A stretch of DNA of 64,000 bases from Achatina immaculata (GCA_009760885.1 CM019710.1:269179-333178); one strand, 5' to 3'. Shown: positions 1 to 11,576, counted from the first letter of the stretch. Notes: a model not told the origin generated them from the letters alone. Numbers and translations are program-made.

Positions 1-750
1 ATATAGAACACAATGACAGGAAACACTTCCCGGCGAGGACTAGTTCGCCATGTATGTCAATAAGAAAACAAAATACCACCTCACATACTTACAATTTAAA
101 TTCACAATGAATACAACTTCACTTCCAACATTACCACATTACAATTCCTTCAGTGGTGAACATCACTCTTGCAACTATTTCATCATTCAATCTAGAATTC
201 TTAACAAACTTGCAACTCTGTCCTAAAAAGGACAAAATCCCCAAAACTACAAAATAACAAAGATAAACAAACAAACAAAAACAATGAGTAACTCCAACTA
301 TTTCCTTAATTTGACTACATCTCAAAGCAACTCCCCAAAAACTGCAATAACTCAAAACAGTGACCATCATATAACTACTAACATGACTCTGACCTAACTC
401 ATGGTCTGACTTGCTCTAACTCATGCTCTGGCTATCTCTCATGCTCCAAAAAACCAGTTTTATAATCTCTACTACAGTCCCTAACTATCCCATGGTTCTT
501 ACTTTCTCCCACGCTATAAACAATCGCATGAATCCCACTACTCATTTTAACCTTGCTCTATTTTCAGCACAGAATCTCGTGGAACACTAAGTTTCTCTAG
601 TCAACTAAGTTCCTGAAAACTGGAAACTTCTAAATCATTTATCACGAGATTTTTTTTCTAAGTTCATGTGAGCTGTAAACAGACACTCAGTTGGTTTATG
701 CTTTCAAAAGCCTTTCAGATATCGCCCAGCTAAATAGGCTGGAGGATTAT
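1..750. other. AT-rich DNA, nothing recognised
   Basis: No coding frame with recognisable protein similarity, RNA gene or clear repeat was seen. The short open frame near 131-370 on the minus strand has no family features and is probably chance. Confidence 0.5.
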
Positions 751-825
751 TTGATTGATTGATCTTTATTTTCAAATGGTTAAGAATTTCCTACACAAGC
801 TCTTCTGACATTCTGTCCTCAATCA
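751..825 (-). mobile_element. CR1-like element, 3' end fragment
   Basis: Read on the minus strand, this stretch ends in CAATAAAGATCAATCAATCAA-like sequence preceded by an AATTCTTAACC motif. The same 3' tail occurs at the end of the full CR1-like element (2896-2990), at 14400-14480 and at 50274-50315. Only the last part of the 3' UTR is present, as expected for 5' truncation during target-primed reverse transcription. The following 826-1140 shows nothing recognisable. Confidence 0.6.
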
Positions 826-1148
826 CACAACGTTCTCTCTGTTCCAGTTATTCAACAGTTATAATGCGCATATACTAAACATAATATTAACATCGAGAAC
901 ACCGAATAAAATACAATAATATGAAACAAATTCATTTGCCTTTCACTCATATCTATGCTCTCGATATAGAAAGTGACTCATACTAATGCATATCTGCTAA
1001 ACTACTATTCATGAAAGATGAATTAAACTAATCACTTAACAGCACAACTTTCTCTCTGATCCAGACATTGTGCTGTTAAGTCGAGCATACACTTAAATAT
1101 AATTAACATTGGGAACACTGAAGAAATACAACGAAATAAGTCATTTTC

Positions 1149-1183
1149 GATGATGATGATGTTGATGATGATGATGATGATGA
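1149..1183. repeat. (GAT)n microsatellite
   Basis: About eleven GAT triplets with one GTT interruption. Confidence 0.85.
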
Positions 1184-1416
1184 GGGGAATCAGTAGGTTT
1201 GGCTTTTGTATGCATTTTGTGAGGTTTACATCTCGCCGCTAATCAGATAAGGAAAAACATTTTTTGCATAAACATTTACTTTCCACTGATGTGTGTAAAA
1301 TGTGTTTAATTTTACTTTTAAAAATGTTATGAAGTACCGAATGTTGTGTTAAGAAAACCAGTATTACGGAAAGTACTTCATGCAAGGTGAAAGACAGGTA
1401 TAGCTATACCTGTTTC

Positions 1417-1800
1417 AAAAAAAAAAAAAAAAACTCAGCGCGATCACCGGTAAGTGAGGTGTAGGTAAGATGTAAAGACAAGCAAAGAAGTGTATGTAAG
1501 ATGTAAAGACATGCGAGGAAGTGTAGGTAACATGTAAAGACAAGCAAAGAAGTGTATGTAAGATGTAAAGACATGCGAGGAAGTGTAGGTAAGATGTAAA
1601 GACATGCGATGAAATGTACGTAAGGTGTAAAGACATGCGAGGAAGTGTAGGTAACATGTAAAGACAAGCAAAGAAGTGTATGTAAGATGTAAAGACATGC
1701 GAGGAAGTGTAGGTAAGATGTAAAGACATGCGATGAAATGTACGTAAGGTGTAAAGACAAGCAAGGAAATGTAGGTAACATGTAAAGGCATATGAGGAAA
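1417..1800. repeat. 31-bp minisatellite preceded by poly(A)
   Basis: A run of about 17 A at 1417-1433 is followed from 1453 by roughly eleven copies of a 31-bp unit built on GTAGGTAAGATGTAAAGACA. Two main variants (AAGCAAAGAAGT and ATGCGAGGAAGT) alternate in blocks, so part of the array was copied as multi-unit segments. Three open frames cross the array on the minus strand because the unit lacks stop codons; they are not considered genes. Confidence 0.85.
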
Positions 1801-1984
1801 CCGGCCTTACAGTATGGGAGTGGGTTGGAGTAGTCTAGAAAACTAGGATAACTGTGAACAAGACAGCCAGTTAAAATAACGTTAAACTGTAGTCGTTAAC
1901 AAACTATTTTCCAAGATAGGGCGTTATAGATAAACTAGTATTTGTATCTTCTCTTGATAGAGATGTATAAAGTTTATAGATTAT

Positions 1985-2361
1985 ATAATCCATTATTAAT
2001 ATCCTGTACCTGATAAAGACTTATAAAGTATATGTGAATTAAATCATCCGAACTTAAAGATAAAGGCTTATAAACTATATGTGAATTAAATAATCCAGAT
2101 TTAAAGATAAAGGCTTATAAAGTAAACGTGTATTAAATAATCCGAATTTAAAGATAAAGACTTATAAAGCACATATGTATTAAATAATCCGAAATTAAAA
2201 ATAAAGACATAAAGTATTTGTGAATTAAATAATCCAAATTGAAAGATAAAGGCGTATGGATTATACGTGAATTAAATACCCCAAATTAAAAGATAAAGGC
2301 TTATAAATTATATGTGAATTAAATAATCAAATTTTAAATACAAAGGTGTATAACGTATTTG
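1985..2361. repeat. 47-bp AT-rich satellite, left part of a split array
   Basis: About eight copies of a 47-bp unit containing GTGAATTAAATAATCC and AAAGATAAAGGCTTATAAA. The same repeat resumes at 9853-10056 after about 7.5 kb of transposon sequence, and both edges carry ATAACGTATTTGT. The array was therefore split by insertion of the intervening elements, unless the edge similarity is only the repeat unit itself. Confidence 0.85.
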
Positions 2362-2374
2362 TACAAATATACAA

Positions 2375-2414
<40 letters not shown>

Positions 2415-2493
2415 AAATAATATATTTTAAATAATTATTATTAAATAATTATTAAATAATTAAATAATTATTTAAATAATATTTGTACTTAGA
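2362..2493. repeat. (TA)n and AT-rich spacer with inverted ends
   Basis: A (TA)n run at about 2380-2410 is followed by AAATAATTATT-type sequence. The part from about 2410 to 2488 begins GTACAAAT and ends ATTTGTAC, so it can fold back. It lies between the split satellite and the RTE-like coding remnant. Confidence 0.6.
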
Positions 2494-2895
2494 CAAATAT
2501 TAGAGCAGGCAAATGAGTGGCATAGCACAACATATTCATTATTCATAGATTTTGAGAAAGCCTTTGACAGTGTCAACAGAGATGCACTGTGGAAAATCCT
2601 AAGATGGCATGGCCTCCCCCATAAAATAGTTAATGTAATCGGAGGACGAGGGTTTTCAGTGCAAAGTTATCTGTGGAGAACATACCTCCAGCAGCTTTAG
2701 GGTACAAACAGGAGTGAAACAGGGATGTGTACTATCACCAACATTATTTATATTGGCAGTAGACTGGTTAATGAAGGAGGCAACATCAGACAAACGCAGA
2801 GGATTACAATGGACCCTTGACACAGTGCTGGAGGACCTTGACTTTGCGGACGACATTTGTCTATTATCAAGCAGTCACAAAGATATGCAAGAGAA
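2494..2895 (+). mobile_element. RTE-like retrotransposon (family 1), 5' part of a split copy
   Basis: This is reverse transcriptase sequence of a non-LTR element. FIDFEKAFDSVNRDALW is readable at 2540-2595, GVKQGCVLSP at about 2712-2745 and the catalytic LDFADDICLL at about 2838-2870. A frameshift near 2640-2665 breaks the frame. The frame stops abruptly at 2895, where a CR1-like element has inserted, and continues at 9107 with the expected next residues (EKINKL). The N-terminal endonuclease is absent, so the copy was 5' truncated before it was split. Confidence 0.75.
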
Positions 2896-3306
2896 TGAAT
2901 GAATGAATGAATGAATAATCTTTATTTTTAAAGGGTAAAGAATTGGGCACGCAGGCCCGTCTTACATTCTGCCCTTCATCACTCCATCTTTCATTCTTCC
3001 CACACACTTGATTTAGTAAAAAATACAAATTAAATTAGGAAAAACATATCAAAAGAGTGTAAGATTTAACTATTACATTCAAGGTAAAAGAGAAGAAGTC
3101 ATTAACCTAATAAAATAGCACTCACGCACACATACACACGCAGACATATACATAAATAAAAATACATTGTAAATCATCTTCTAACATATGTTTTTTTAAC
3201 AAACATTAAAATAATTTCTAACAATATCTAACAAGTTGCTTTTCTAACTATGTCATTAAAGTACTTGATGGTTTACGAGCCATGTGTTGAGAGAGTACTG
3301 GGTATT

Positions 3307-6168
3307 TTATGGAGGCATATAATTACAAGCAAGTAAGTAATGAAACAGGTTTGAGTTAAAGGATGAAGTATTACCAATGGATTTTAAATTGTAGGGGAGG
3401 GTGTTCCAGAGCTGTACTGCAGAGTATGCAAGGCTTTTCTTGTACAGATCAATCCTGGGTTTAGGAAGAAGACAGTTTTTTAAACGCTGGCTATGTTTAG
3501 TGTTATACGTAAACAGTGACCATAAGTAAGGCGGAGCATTGTGCGACAGAATTCTGTGAACAAACTTAACTTTCTTAAAAATGATTCTATTTTTGAGGGG
3601 TAGAATTCTGAGTTGTTTGTGTTGATCTACAGTCTGTACTGGGTGTTTGTCACAAATAAGATTTAATGCTCGCTTGTGAAGTGAGTGGAGCCTTTTTGCA
3701 TTTGAGACTGAGCATCCATCCTAGATTGTGGAACAGTAATCTAAGTGTGTTTGTATGTGTGATATGTAGTATATTTTTCTTGTGTCTTTGTCGATAAATT
3801 GTTTAATTTTGGCTAATTGGTAAACTTTCTGTGCAATCAAATTTGTTAGGTTATGTACGTGAGAATTCCAAGTTAAATGCTGATCAATGATGAGTCCTAG
3901 GGTTTTATGTTCATGAACATTTTCTATTGCCTTAGTCTCAGCACAAAGTTGTAGTGAAGTTTTAGTTGCATTTTGCAGTTTCTGTCTTGTAGTGATGAGC
4001 ATGGATTTTGTTTTGTTGGTGTTTATCAACATACCATTTTTATTACTCCATTTAATCAAACTGTTTATATCATTTTGGAGCGTTGTCTGTAGTTTATTGA
4101 TGTCATATTCACTATTGTAAACAGTACAGTCGTCAGCGAAAAGATCACACGAAGAGTGCTTTAAATGTAGTGGTAGGTCGTTAATATAGATAGCAAAGAG
4201 AAGAGGACCAAGAATGGAGCCTTGAGGAATACCAGTATCAACCACAGACGAGCCAGATATTTTGTTTCTAAAGCAAACTACTTGTTTTCTACCTGAGAGA
4301 AAAGATGTAATACATTTTGTTAGGTCAGGGTGTAATCTATAACCTTCCAGCTTTTTTGCAAGAATTTCATGATCAATCATATCGAAGGCTTTCTTAAAAT
4401 CAACAAAGACAGCACCACACAATTTGTCATCATTTATATTAGACAGCCAGCTTTCTGTCATTTTAGTTAATGCTGTGTGGCAGGAGTAATTTGGTCTAAA
4501 ACCTGACTGACTGTCTATTAGTAGATTGTTTTCTTGCATGTGGAGCAAAGTTAACTTTTGTATATGTTTTTCAAGAGGTTTAGATAGTGATGACAGAATG
4601 GATATGGGTCTATAGTTTGAGAGGTCACTAGTCTGTCCAGATTTAAAAAGAGGAAAAACTTTGGCGAGTTTAAAAGCGTCAGGGAAATATTTTTTGTCAA
4701 TACACAAGTTGTATAAGTATGTTAGTGTGTCTGTGATAACTGGTGCAGCGTAGCGTAGTATCTTGTTACTAATGTCATCACATCCTACTGAATTAGTGTT
4801 CTTTAAGGACCGGATGTAGTTATAAACCTCACCGACTGTGAGGAAAGGAATATTAGTTTGTTTTAGCTTTACACATTTACTGTCGCTGAAAGTTTTCAAC
4901 ACGCTCAGGTCGCAATTAGGGGTCGATAATGAAGATTTTAGAATACTAATTTCTTCCCTAAAATGTTCACTGAAGTTAGTGCATGTATGTTTACCAATAA
5001 GTGTTTGTGGGTCAGTTTGCTTCCTTTTATTTACAAGAGTATTAATCGCTTTCCAGACTGATTTACTATCAGTTTTGTCTTTCACTAAATTTCTGAAGTA
5101 ATTTTTCTTTTCCTGCCTAATTAAATACTGCACCTTATTCCTAAGTGAACGATAGCTACTGAAATTTCTGCTTTTGTGAGCTTCATCCCGTTTCCTCATG
5201 AGTTGCAATATATCGGGAGTTATCCACGGGGATTTTGTTAAGTGTTTTACTCTCATTTCTTTGATGGGGACATGCTTGTCAAAAATATTTCGAAATATCT
5301 TGATCCAGTATTCGATAGCCTCATCTGGATTTGTTAACTGGAAAACGTACGTAAGAGGCGAAGCTTTTAGATCAGTTAAAAATAATTCCAAGTTAAAGTT
5401 TTTAAAGTTTCTATATTTGATGCTGGTATGTTTGTGTTTCGGTATTTGATACCCCTTATTTGACCACGTACAGCAGACCGGGTAGTGATCACTCAGCGAC
5501 ACATGAGGGACAGTACATTCAGTAGTGTTTCCTGGATCAGCTACATAAATATGATCTATTAGTGTTGATGATGATTCAGCAACTCTAGTAGGTTCGTTAA
5601 CAATTTGGGAGAAGTTGTAAGATGTTAAAATGTTCTTCCATGTAGGATTTGGCTGATTAAGATCTATACTGAAGTCGCCTAGAATGATTATGTCCTTGAA
5701 TTTATGAGTTACAGCATCATCCATCATGGTCGCAAAGTGATCATACCACTCGGCTGAAGCATTTGGATTTCGGTATATAAAACTAATTACAATTGGACTA
5801 AGATTTGATATTTTGATTTCTAGCATAATACATTCAACCTCTGATGTTTCCAGGTCTTCTCTTCTACAAAATTTAATTGTGTTAGAAATGTAAACGACTA
5901 AACCTGTCTCTAGCTTCCTAGTTGGGCCGCGCCTGATCAAATTAAAACCATCTATTCGTATATCATTGTCTGTGATGTTTTTATGTAATCTGCTTTCAGA
6001 GAAACCAAAAATATGAAAATGTTGTTGAAGTATATGTGTAACCTCAGGGAGTTTTCCTAACAAATGATAAACATTTAAGTGGCCAACACGTAGGCCATCG
6101 TGTCGCAGCCACTCCTCCATTTTCTGAGTCACTATAACAATGTTAGAAATATTATATTTCAGTAACAA
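3307..6168 (-). CDS. CR1-like ORF2: endonuclease and reverse transcriptase, one in-frame TAG
   Basis: ORF2 of the CR1-like element nicks target DNA and copies the RNA template. The N-terminal endonuclease-phosphatase domain (about residues 25-240) shows LNVYHLLGKL, FSESRL, ILGDFSIDL and SLSDHYPV. The asparagine usual in GDFN is Ser here. The RT domain shows NYRPISILSS, FVDFKKAFDMIDH, GIPQGSILGPLLF and the catalytic FADDCT near residue 678. A TAG at 3723-3721 ends the frame at 815 residues. Reading on in the same frame gives 137 more codons with no further stop, ending at TAA 3309-3307, and the sequence there (SQRLKNCLLPKPRIDLYKKS) is typical of the C-terminus of such ORF2 proteins. The stop most likely replaced TGG. 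No frameshift was found, so the copy is young. Confidence 0.88.
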
Positions 6169-6460
6169 TAAAATAACGGGTCAGACTTCAATCATACAAT
6201 TATAGGTATACGTTTAAGCTAGCAGAGATAATGAATCTAACTAAGTTTATAATATACTGACAAATAATGGAAAAAAGTACAAAAATCAACAATGCAATGA
6301 ACGTTATGTAAGTGTAAATTGTAAAAGACTTGATGACAATATTAGCTGTAAGCTAGCACTAAGAAATGTCTGTTCTGCTGTAAGAATTTCTGTGGTGTTT
6401 TGTTTTTGTTCAGTTAAATTTATCTACAGAAGTTACAGAGTGCTGGAAGTTTCAAGCTAT

Positions 6461-8845
6461 CTAGTATCTGTATGTGGGTGTTGAGTGTTGACTGTGTAGT
6501 AGGGACATCATATACGCGTGGCTCAGAGCTGCAGGACTAAACTGCATTAGATATTGTAGCTGAAATTTCCACGGATAGTGATTCGAGGTTCTTGTGTTTG
6601 TGTCCTGTACAGCAATTGTGGTATTCCTAGGTGGTGATTGTGTAGGAGTCTCCATGTTGTTCGCTGTACTAAATGTTGGTATAATTTGTTGAGCTTGCCG
6701 TGTAGGCAGGGGCGGGAACATAGAATCGTATAGTGGGTCAGTGGATGGAGTGGGCAATGGTAGAGAGGCAGATGGTGATGTTTCTGAGGGTCCTTGGAGT
6801 CTTGTAGTTGGTGTAGAGTGTGTGTTTCTGGATCTATGAAATGTGGGTGGCTGTCTAAACTGTTTCTGGCTATTTGAGTGTTTTGTTATGTTCTGCTCAG
6901 TTCTTGCTGGATATTTTATATTTTTTGCAAGGATGCTGCTGCCAGTCTTGTTAATGTGGATGTGGTCCCTGTAAAGGCGTTTTTTGGGAGCACCTGTGGC
7001 TGAAGTAAAAAATGGCGTGTTGTTTATAAAAACTACTGTGTTCTGTACACAGAATGTTTTTAGTATTTTGTCGTTTATATCCACCATGCGACGTCCAGGA
7101 CCAGAACAAGGTGGAATGATGGATGAAATGTTGATGGAAGTGTTAGGGTATTTTTTCTTGATGGTGGATATCAAGTCCTGTATATCAGAGGGCCGAAGAT
7201 TCTGGCCGTTCATGCTGTCATTAATGCCAACATGTACAGTCGTTCTCGTCACGCTCTGATCGACATCAAGTCGTCTCAGTGTCTGCCTTAGTTTTATAAT
7301 ACCAGCTCCAGGTACTGGCATGACTGAGACAGTGTCTTCAGAGGTAAGTGACATCCGCTCACCAGAGATTCCTTTAAGTAAGGAATCTCCGATTATCAAG
7401 TGTGTCGTATATTCTTTGATGTTGTTACTGTGTTGTTGTGTATCTTGTTCTTGTTGATGTTTATGAGACCGTGACTGAGGAGTGGATGTCTTGTTTGAGA
7501 TATCTGTTTGGGTTCTTGGTGCTTTATGATTATATACAATGGGGCTATCTTGTAAAGCTTGAAACCTATTACTTATCTGCACATCAATAGGGTAAGCTAA
7601 ATTTTCAGGTGCTACCTTTATAGGTGTTGTGGTGCTGGTGTGTTTCTCTTCTGCAGCTCCTTGTTGTGGCGTGTCTTCTTTGTTGATATCTGGTGAACTT
7701 GTGCATGAATTTACAGCCATATTGTCTGTGTCAGCAGTCACTTCTTGAATATTTGTCAACACTTCCTTGTTGTGTCTGCGTGGCTCACTCTGCCATTCAG
7801 ATATCATGAGTCTCATTTTAGCATTTTCATCTCTCAGTGATGTAAGTTCAGCCCTGAGACTGTCATTCTCCAGGTTGAATGAGTTCTTAATCTCCGCTGC
7901 CATGTCAGTAAATAGCTTTATGACGAGGTCTTTGACTATCTGAAGTATGTTTTGGCTACATAATATGGCTAATTTTTCCTCGACAACTCTAGTCTGCTGA
8001 GATACATGTGGTGAATCAGCCACACTAGATGTAGAGAACTCAGGCGCTGGAGTTTCACTGTCGTCTCGGTTTTCCACATCAGCTAAATTGTTGCTGGTGG
8101 AGTGTTCAGGCATTGTTTGAACGTCAGTGGGTTCAGCTGAGGTGCTTGCCTGATCTGACAGGGCTTTGTCAGTAAGATCAGCACTGGGGCAGTTGGTGAA
8201 TTGTTCTTGCATGTCGGTGGTGGTAGCGCCTTGACTGATATCAGTGGCGACAGTATCGTGTCCGTCACTGGTGGTGATGGCCGGTCTGTCACTCATTGCA
8301 ACAGATGATAGAGATGGCTTCACTGTAGCTGACAGTCGCAGGAAAGGTTTTAAAGCTTCATCCTGAATACGACTGAAGTCATCTGTCAACCAAGAGTCGA
8401 CATCATGAGCACCGCCTTGAACCAATATTTTATTTCTTGTATGGTACAGGTGGATAGTTACAAGTGGTGTTTTTATAAAGTCCTCCACATTTGCACCATT
8501 TTTATCTGCCCTCTCTTCTGTGTGGTCGTGATAGTACACCATGAACACTTTTTTCACACACTCATAATCGAGTGTGTTGTTGAAAAGAACGACAAAGCAT
8601 TGTCCCTCGTTGGTCCTTGTTATTGTTAGGCCGGGGACTTTGTCGCACCCACGGAGCTTGGTTTTTACCGCCTTTCTTTTGTTCAGAGAGTAATTCTTTA
8701 CAGCCGCCGGCCGCAGTCCATCCCGTCTTCTTGTCTGGCTAGCTTCTTCTACATCATCTTCTACATCATCGTCTCTACTACAAGATAACATTGTCAGCTT
8801 ATGATGCAATACATTATGCCAGCCATTGTAGTCACACCTGACCAC
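6461..8845 (-). CDS. CR1-like ORF1 protein with SGNH esterase-like domain
   Basis: An uninterrupted frame of 794 residues upstream of ORF2 in the same element. ORF1 proteins of this group bind the element RNA and help target-primed reverse transcription. The N-terminal third has a conserved-looking block (VTIHLYHTRNKILVQGG). A coiled-coil-like stretch rich in Leu, Glu and Arg lies near residues 325-355 (LRAELTSLRDENAKM). The C-terminal half holds an SGNH/GDSL hydrolase fold: IIGDSLLKG near residue 485 (nucleophile Ser), VHVGINDS near 540 and RDHIHINKTG near 625 (Asp and His). Such esterase domains are known in ORF1 of CR1/L2 elements. The tail is Pro/Thr/Ser rich. No zinc finger was seen. Confidence 0.85.
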   Translation of the reverse strand: MVRCDYNGWHNVLHHKLTMLSCSRDDDVEDDVEEASQTRRRDGLRPAAVKNYSLNKRKAVKTKLRGCDKVPGLTITRTNEGQCFVVLFNNTLDYECVKKVFMVYYHDHTEERADKNGANVEDFIKTPLVTIHLYHTRNKILVQGGAHDVDSWLTDDFSRIQDEALKPFLRLSATVKPSLSSVAMSDRPAITTSDGHDTVATDISQGATTTDMQEQFTNCPSADLTDKALSDQASTSAEPTDVQTMPEHSTSNNLADVENRDDSETPAPEFSTSSVADSPHVSQQTRVVEEKLAILCSQNILQIVKDLVIKLFTDMAAEIKNSFNLENDSLRAELTSLRDENAKMRLMISEWQSEPRRHNKEVLTNIQEVTADTDNMAVNSCTSSPDINKEDTPQQGAAEEKHTSTTTPIKVAPENLAYPIDVQISNRFQALQDSPIVYNHKAPRTQTDISNKTSTPQSRSHKHQQEQDTQQHSNNIKEYTTHLIIGDSLLKGISGERMSLTSEDTVSVMPVPGAGIIKLRQTLRRLDVDQSVTRTTVHVGINDSMNGQNLRPSDIQDLISTIKKKYPNTSINISSIIPPCSGPGRRMVDINDKILKTFCVQNTVVFINNTPFFTSATGAPKKRLYRDHIHINKTGSSILAKNIKYPARTEQNITKHSNSQKQFRQPPTFHRSRNTHSTPTTRLQGPSETSPSASLPLPTPSTDPLYDSMFPPLPTRQAQQIIPTFSTANNMETPTQSPPRNTTIAVQDTNTRTSNHYPWKFQLQYLMQFSPAALSHAYMMSLLHSQHSTPTYRY

Positions 8846-9106
8846 ACGATGACCTAGTTACAATGAGCCGCGTGGTCACGGGCTAGGTGAGTATTGGACA
8901 AAGAGCTTATATATGTTATATATACTATTCTAACATTTTGATAAATATTTAACAAACTACATGGATTTTTTAAATTTCACCACAAGCACAAACACAAGTG
9001 AATTCCAGTGGTATCCATTTCACATCACAATCTTTTAAAATGACACTGGTAAAAATCCAAATGTAGGAGCTAAAATAAACACGTCCGATCACATTAGACT
9101 GAAGCG

Positions 9107-9834
9107 AAGAGAAAATAAACAAGCTAACTCAGAATGCAAATAACATAGGACTAAAGATCAACGTAGGAAAGACAAAGTTAATGAAGCAAAATGTGAACAA
9201 CAGAAATGTACTCAGAGTAGATAACAAGTTAGTAGAGGAGGTCAACGAATTTGTATACCTTGGCAGCAGAGTAGTAGAAAATGGAGACAGCACAGAGGAC
9301 ATCAACAGCAGACTTACTAGAGCAAACCAGGCTTTTGCAATGCTGCAGACTATATGGAAATCAAAAAAACTAAGCATAAATATGAAAATCAGGATATTTA
9401 AGAGTAATGTTCTAAGTGTACTACTCTATGGTTGTGAATGCTGGAAAATCACCAGAACCATAGAAAACAAGTTAAATTCTTTCCTGACTAAATGTTTACG
9501 AAGAATTAGAAAAATATTCTGGCCAAACACCATAAGAAATAACATCTTATTAGCAGAAATGCAGATGAAACCACTGACAACAATTATTGAGGAAAGACGC
9601 TGGCGATGGTTGGGACATGTGCTCCGAATGACTGACAACTCACTACCAAAAATAGCACTAAGATGGACACCACAGGGGAACAGAAGTAAGGGTAGATCAA
9701 AAGAGACATGGAGAAGAACAACAGAAAGGATGTTGAGCAATAGAGGGCTCACCTGGGCAAGAGCAGAAAAAAAGGCGAAGGACAGGCATTTGTGGAAAAC
9801 CCTTGCGGAAGCCCCATGTGCCCTGGGCACTTAA
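9107..9834 (+). mobile_element. RTE-like retrotransposon (family 1), 3' part of the split copy
   Basis: Continues the reading frame of 2494-2895: NANNIGLKINVGKTKLM, then FVYLGSRVVENGD, VLLYGCECWK and a basic C-terminal region with WRWLGHVLRM and KGRSKETWRRT, ending at TAA 9832-9834. The open part from 9181 is 217 codons. This C-terminal region, with a very short 3' UTR and a (GA)n tail (9840-9852), is usual in RTE-like elements. A 5'-truncated minus-strand copy of the same 3' end is at 15972-16133. Confidence 0.78.
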
Positions 9835-9852
9835 GGTTCAGAGAGAGAGAGA

Positions 9853-10056
9853 TAACGTATTTGTGAATTAAATAATCCAAATTTAAGGATAAATGTGTAT
9901 AACGTATTTGTGAATTAAATAATCCAAATTTAAAGATAAGGACTTATAAATTATTTAATCCAAACTAAAGATAAAAACTAATAAAGTATTTAATCCAAAT
10001 ACAAAGAGAAAGACTTATAAAGTAGTTGTGAATTAAATAATCCAAATTTAAAGATA
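9853..10056. repeat. 47-bp AT-rich satellite, right part of a split array
   Basis: About four to five degenerate copies of the unit found at 1985-2361. It begins with ATAACGTATTTGTGAATTAA directly after the (GA)n tail of the RTE-like element. Confidence 0.85.
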
Positions 10057-10397
10057 TTCATTTCAAAGGTCACAACTAAAGAAGGATTGAGAGGGAAAAA
10101 AAACATGCAGCGTGGTTTCTAAAAGTGAGGGCTGGAGATACCAGAGGACATCTTCCTCTGGGAAATAATTAGATCTTAATTACGTCAGCGGTTCTCAAAT
10201 TCTGTTATAACTGCAACACCCTTGCACTTCAGGCCACATTCCTAGAGTCATCAAAAAAGAAACACACACATTTCATTTCATTCGGATGCCCCCACCCGCA
10301 TACACTCCCACCACCATCCCGGGGAGAAGAGGGAGGACATGTATGCTGAACATACTATATATTATGTGTATTATTCGACCATATTATAGGACATGTC
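10057..10397. other. No gene; hAT-like terminal sequence near 10189
   Basis: No coding signal. CAGCGGTTCTCAAATTCTG at about 10189 resembles the end of hAT transposons (compare CAGCGGTTCTCAGA at 36277), but no partner end was found nearby. Confidence 0.35.
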
Positions 10398-11367
10398 AAA
10401 GTTAGTCATTCTTCATGTATTTACCACACATTAAAGCTAGTCATTCTTCATGTATTTACCACACAGTAAAGCTAGTCATTCTTCATGTACTTAGCACACA
10501 TTAAAGCTGGTCACTCTTCATGTACCTAGCACATGTTAAAGCTAGTCGTTCTTCATGTACTTACCACACGTTAAACCTAGTCATTCTTCATGTACTTACC
10601 ACACATTAAAGCTAGTCATTCTTCATGTACTTAGCACAAGTTAAAACTAGTCATTCTTCATGTACTTAGCACACGTTAAAGCTAGTCATTCTTCATGTAC
10701 TTACCACACGTTAAAGCTAGTCATTCTTCATGTACTTAGCACATGTTAAAGCTAGTCATTCTTCATGTACTTAGCACACATCAAAGCTAGTCATTCTTCA
10801 TGTACTTAGCACACGTTAAAGCTAGTCATTTTTCATGTACCTAGCACACGTTAAAGCTGATCATTCTTCATGTACCTAGCACACGTTAAAGCTGATCATT
10901 CTTCATGTACCTAGCACACGTTAAAGCTGATCATTCTTCATGTACCTAGCACACGTTAAAGCTGATCATTCTTCATGTACCTAGCACACGTTAAAGCTAG
11001 TCATTCTTCATGTACCTAGCACACATTAAAGCTGATCATTCTTCATGTACTTAGCACACATCAAAGCTAGTCATTCTTCATGTACTTAGCACACGTTAAA
11101 GCTAGTCATTTTTCATGTACCTAGCACACGTTAAAGCTGATCATTCTTCATGTACCTAGCACACGTTAAAGCTGATCATTCTTCATGTACCTAGCACACA
11201 TTAAAGCTAATCATTCTTCATGTACCTAGCACACATTAAAGCTAATCATTCTTCATGTACCTAGCACACATTAAAGCTGATCATTCTTCATGTACCTAGC
11301 ACACATTAAAGCTAATCATTCTTCATGTACCTAGCACACATTAAAGCTGGTCATTCTTCATGTACTT
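10398..11367. repeat. 35-bp minisatellite, about 28 copies
   Basis: The unit is about TTAAAGCTAGTCATTCTTCA followed by TGTACTTAGCACACG. Units differ at a few diagnostic sites (CTAG/CTGA before TCATT, CTTAG/CCTAG, ACACG/ACACA). A rare variant with CATTTTT appears at about 10828 and again at 11108, exactly 280 bp (eight units) apart, with the same neighbours for about 155 bp. That marks a block duplication inside the array. Confidence 0.9.
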
Positions 11368-11576
11368 ACTTTCAGGTAAAGAAATTCCGTCCTCACTCAT
11401 GGGAACTCTTGTACGGTTTGTCTTGAGTGCAAAGATGCGATGACTGAACGTGTCATTCTCTCTGCTGCCCTGCATGAACGTCGCCAATCGTTCGATTCTC
11501 CATTCTTTATGATCGTGTACGAAAGTGCCGTTCTGGCGAGGCAAATTTTAAAAAAAAACGATGTACCCTTCATTTC

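Larger units (their letters stand above)
2896..9106 (-). mobile_element. CR1-like non-LTR retrotransposon, nearly intact
   Basis: A 6.2-kb minus-strand element with a short 5' UTR (9106-8846), ORF1 (8845-6461), a 292-bp gap, ORF2 (6168-3307 with one stop codon) and a 3' UTR of about 410 bp ending in AATAAAGATTATTCATTC repeats. The 7-bp sequence AAGAGAA occurs at 2889-2895 and 9107-9113, which fits a target-site duplication, and the interrupted RTE-like reading frame joins exactly across it. An ORF1 with an SGNH esterase-like domain, ORF2 with an endonuclease plus RT, and a short tandem 3' tail instead of poly(A) fit the CR1/L2 group; the exact clade is uncertain. Confidence 0.88.

Noticed and set aside
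4838..5449. Plus-strand ORFs within the CR1-like ORF2
   Set aside because: Antisense shadows of the reverse transcriptase frame.
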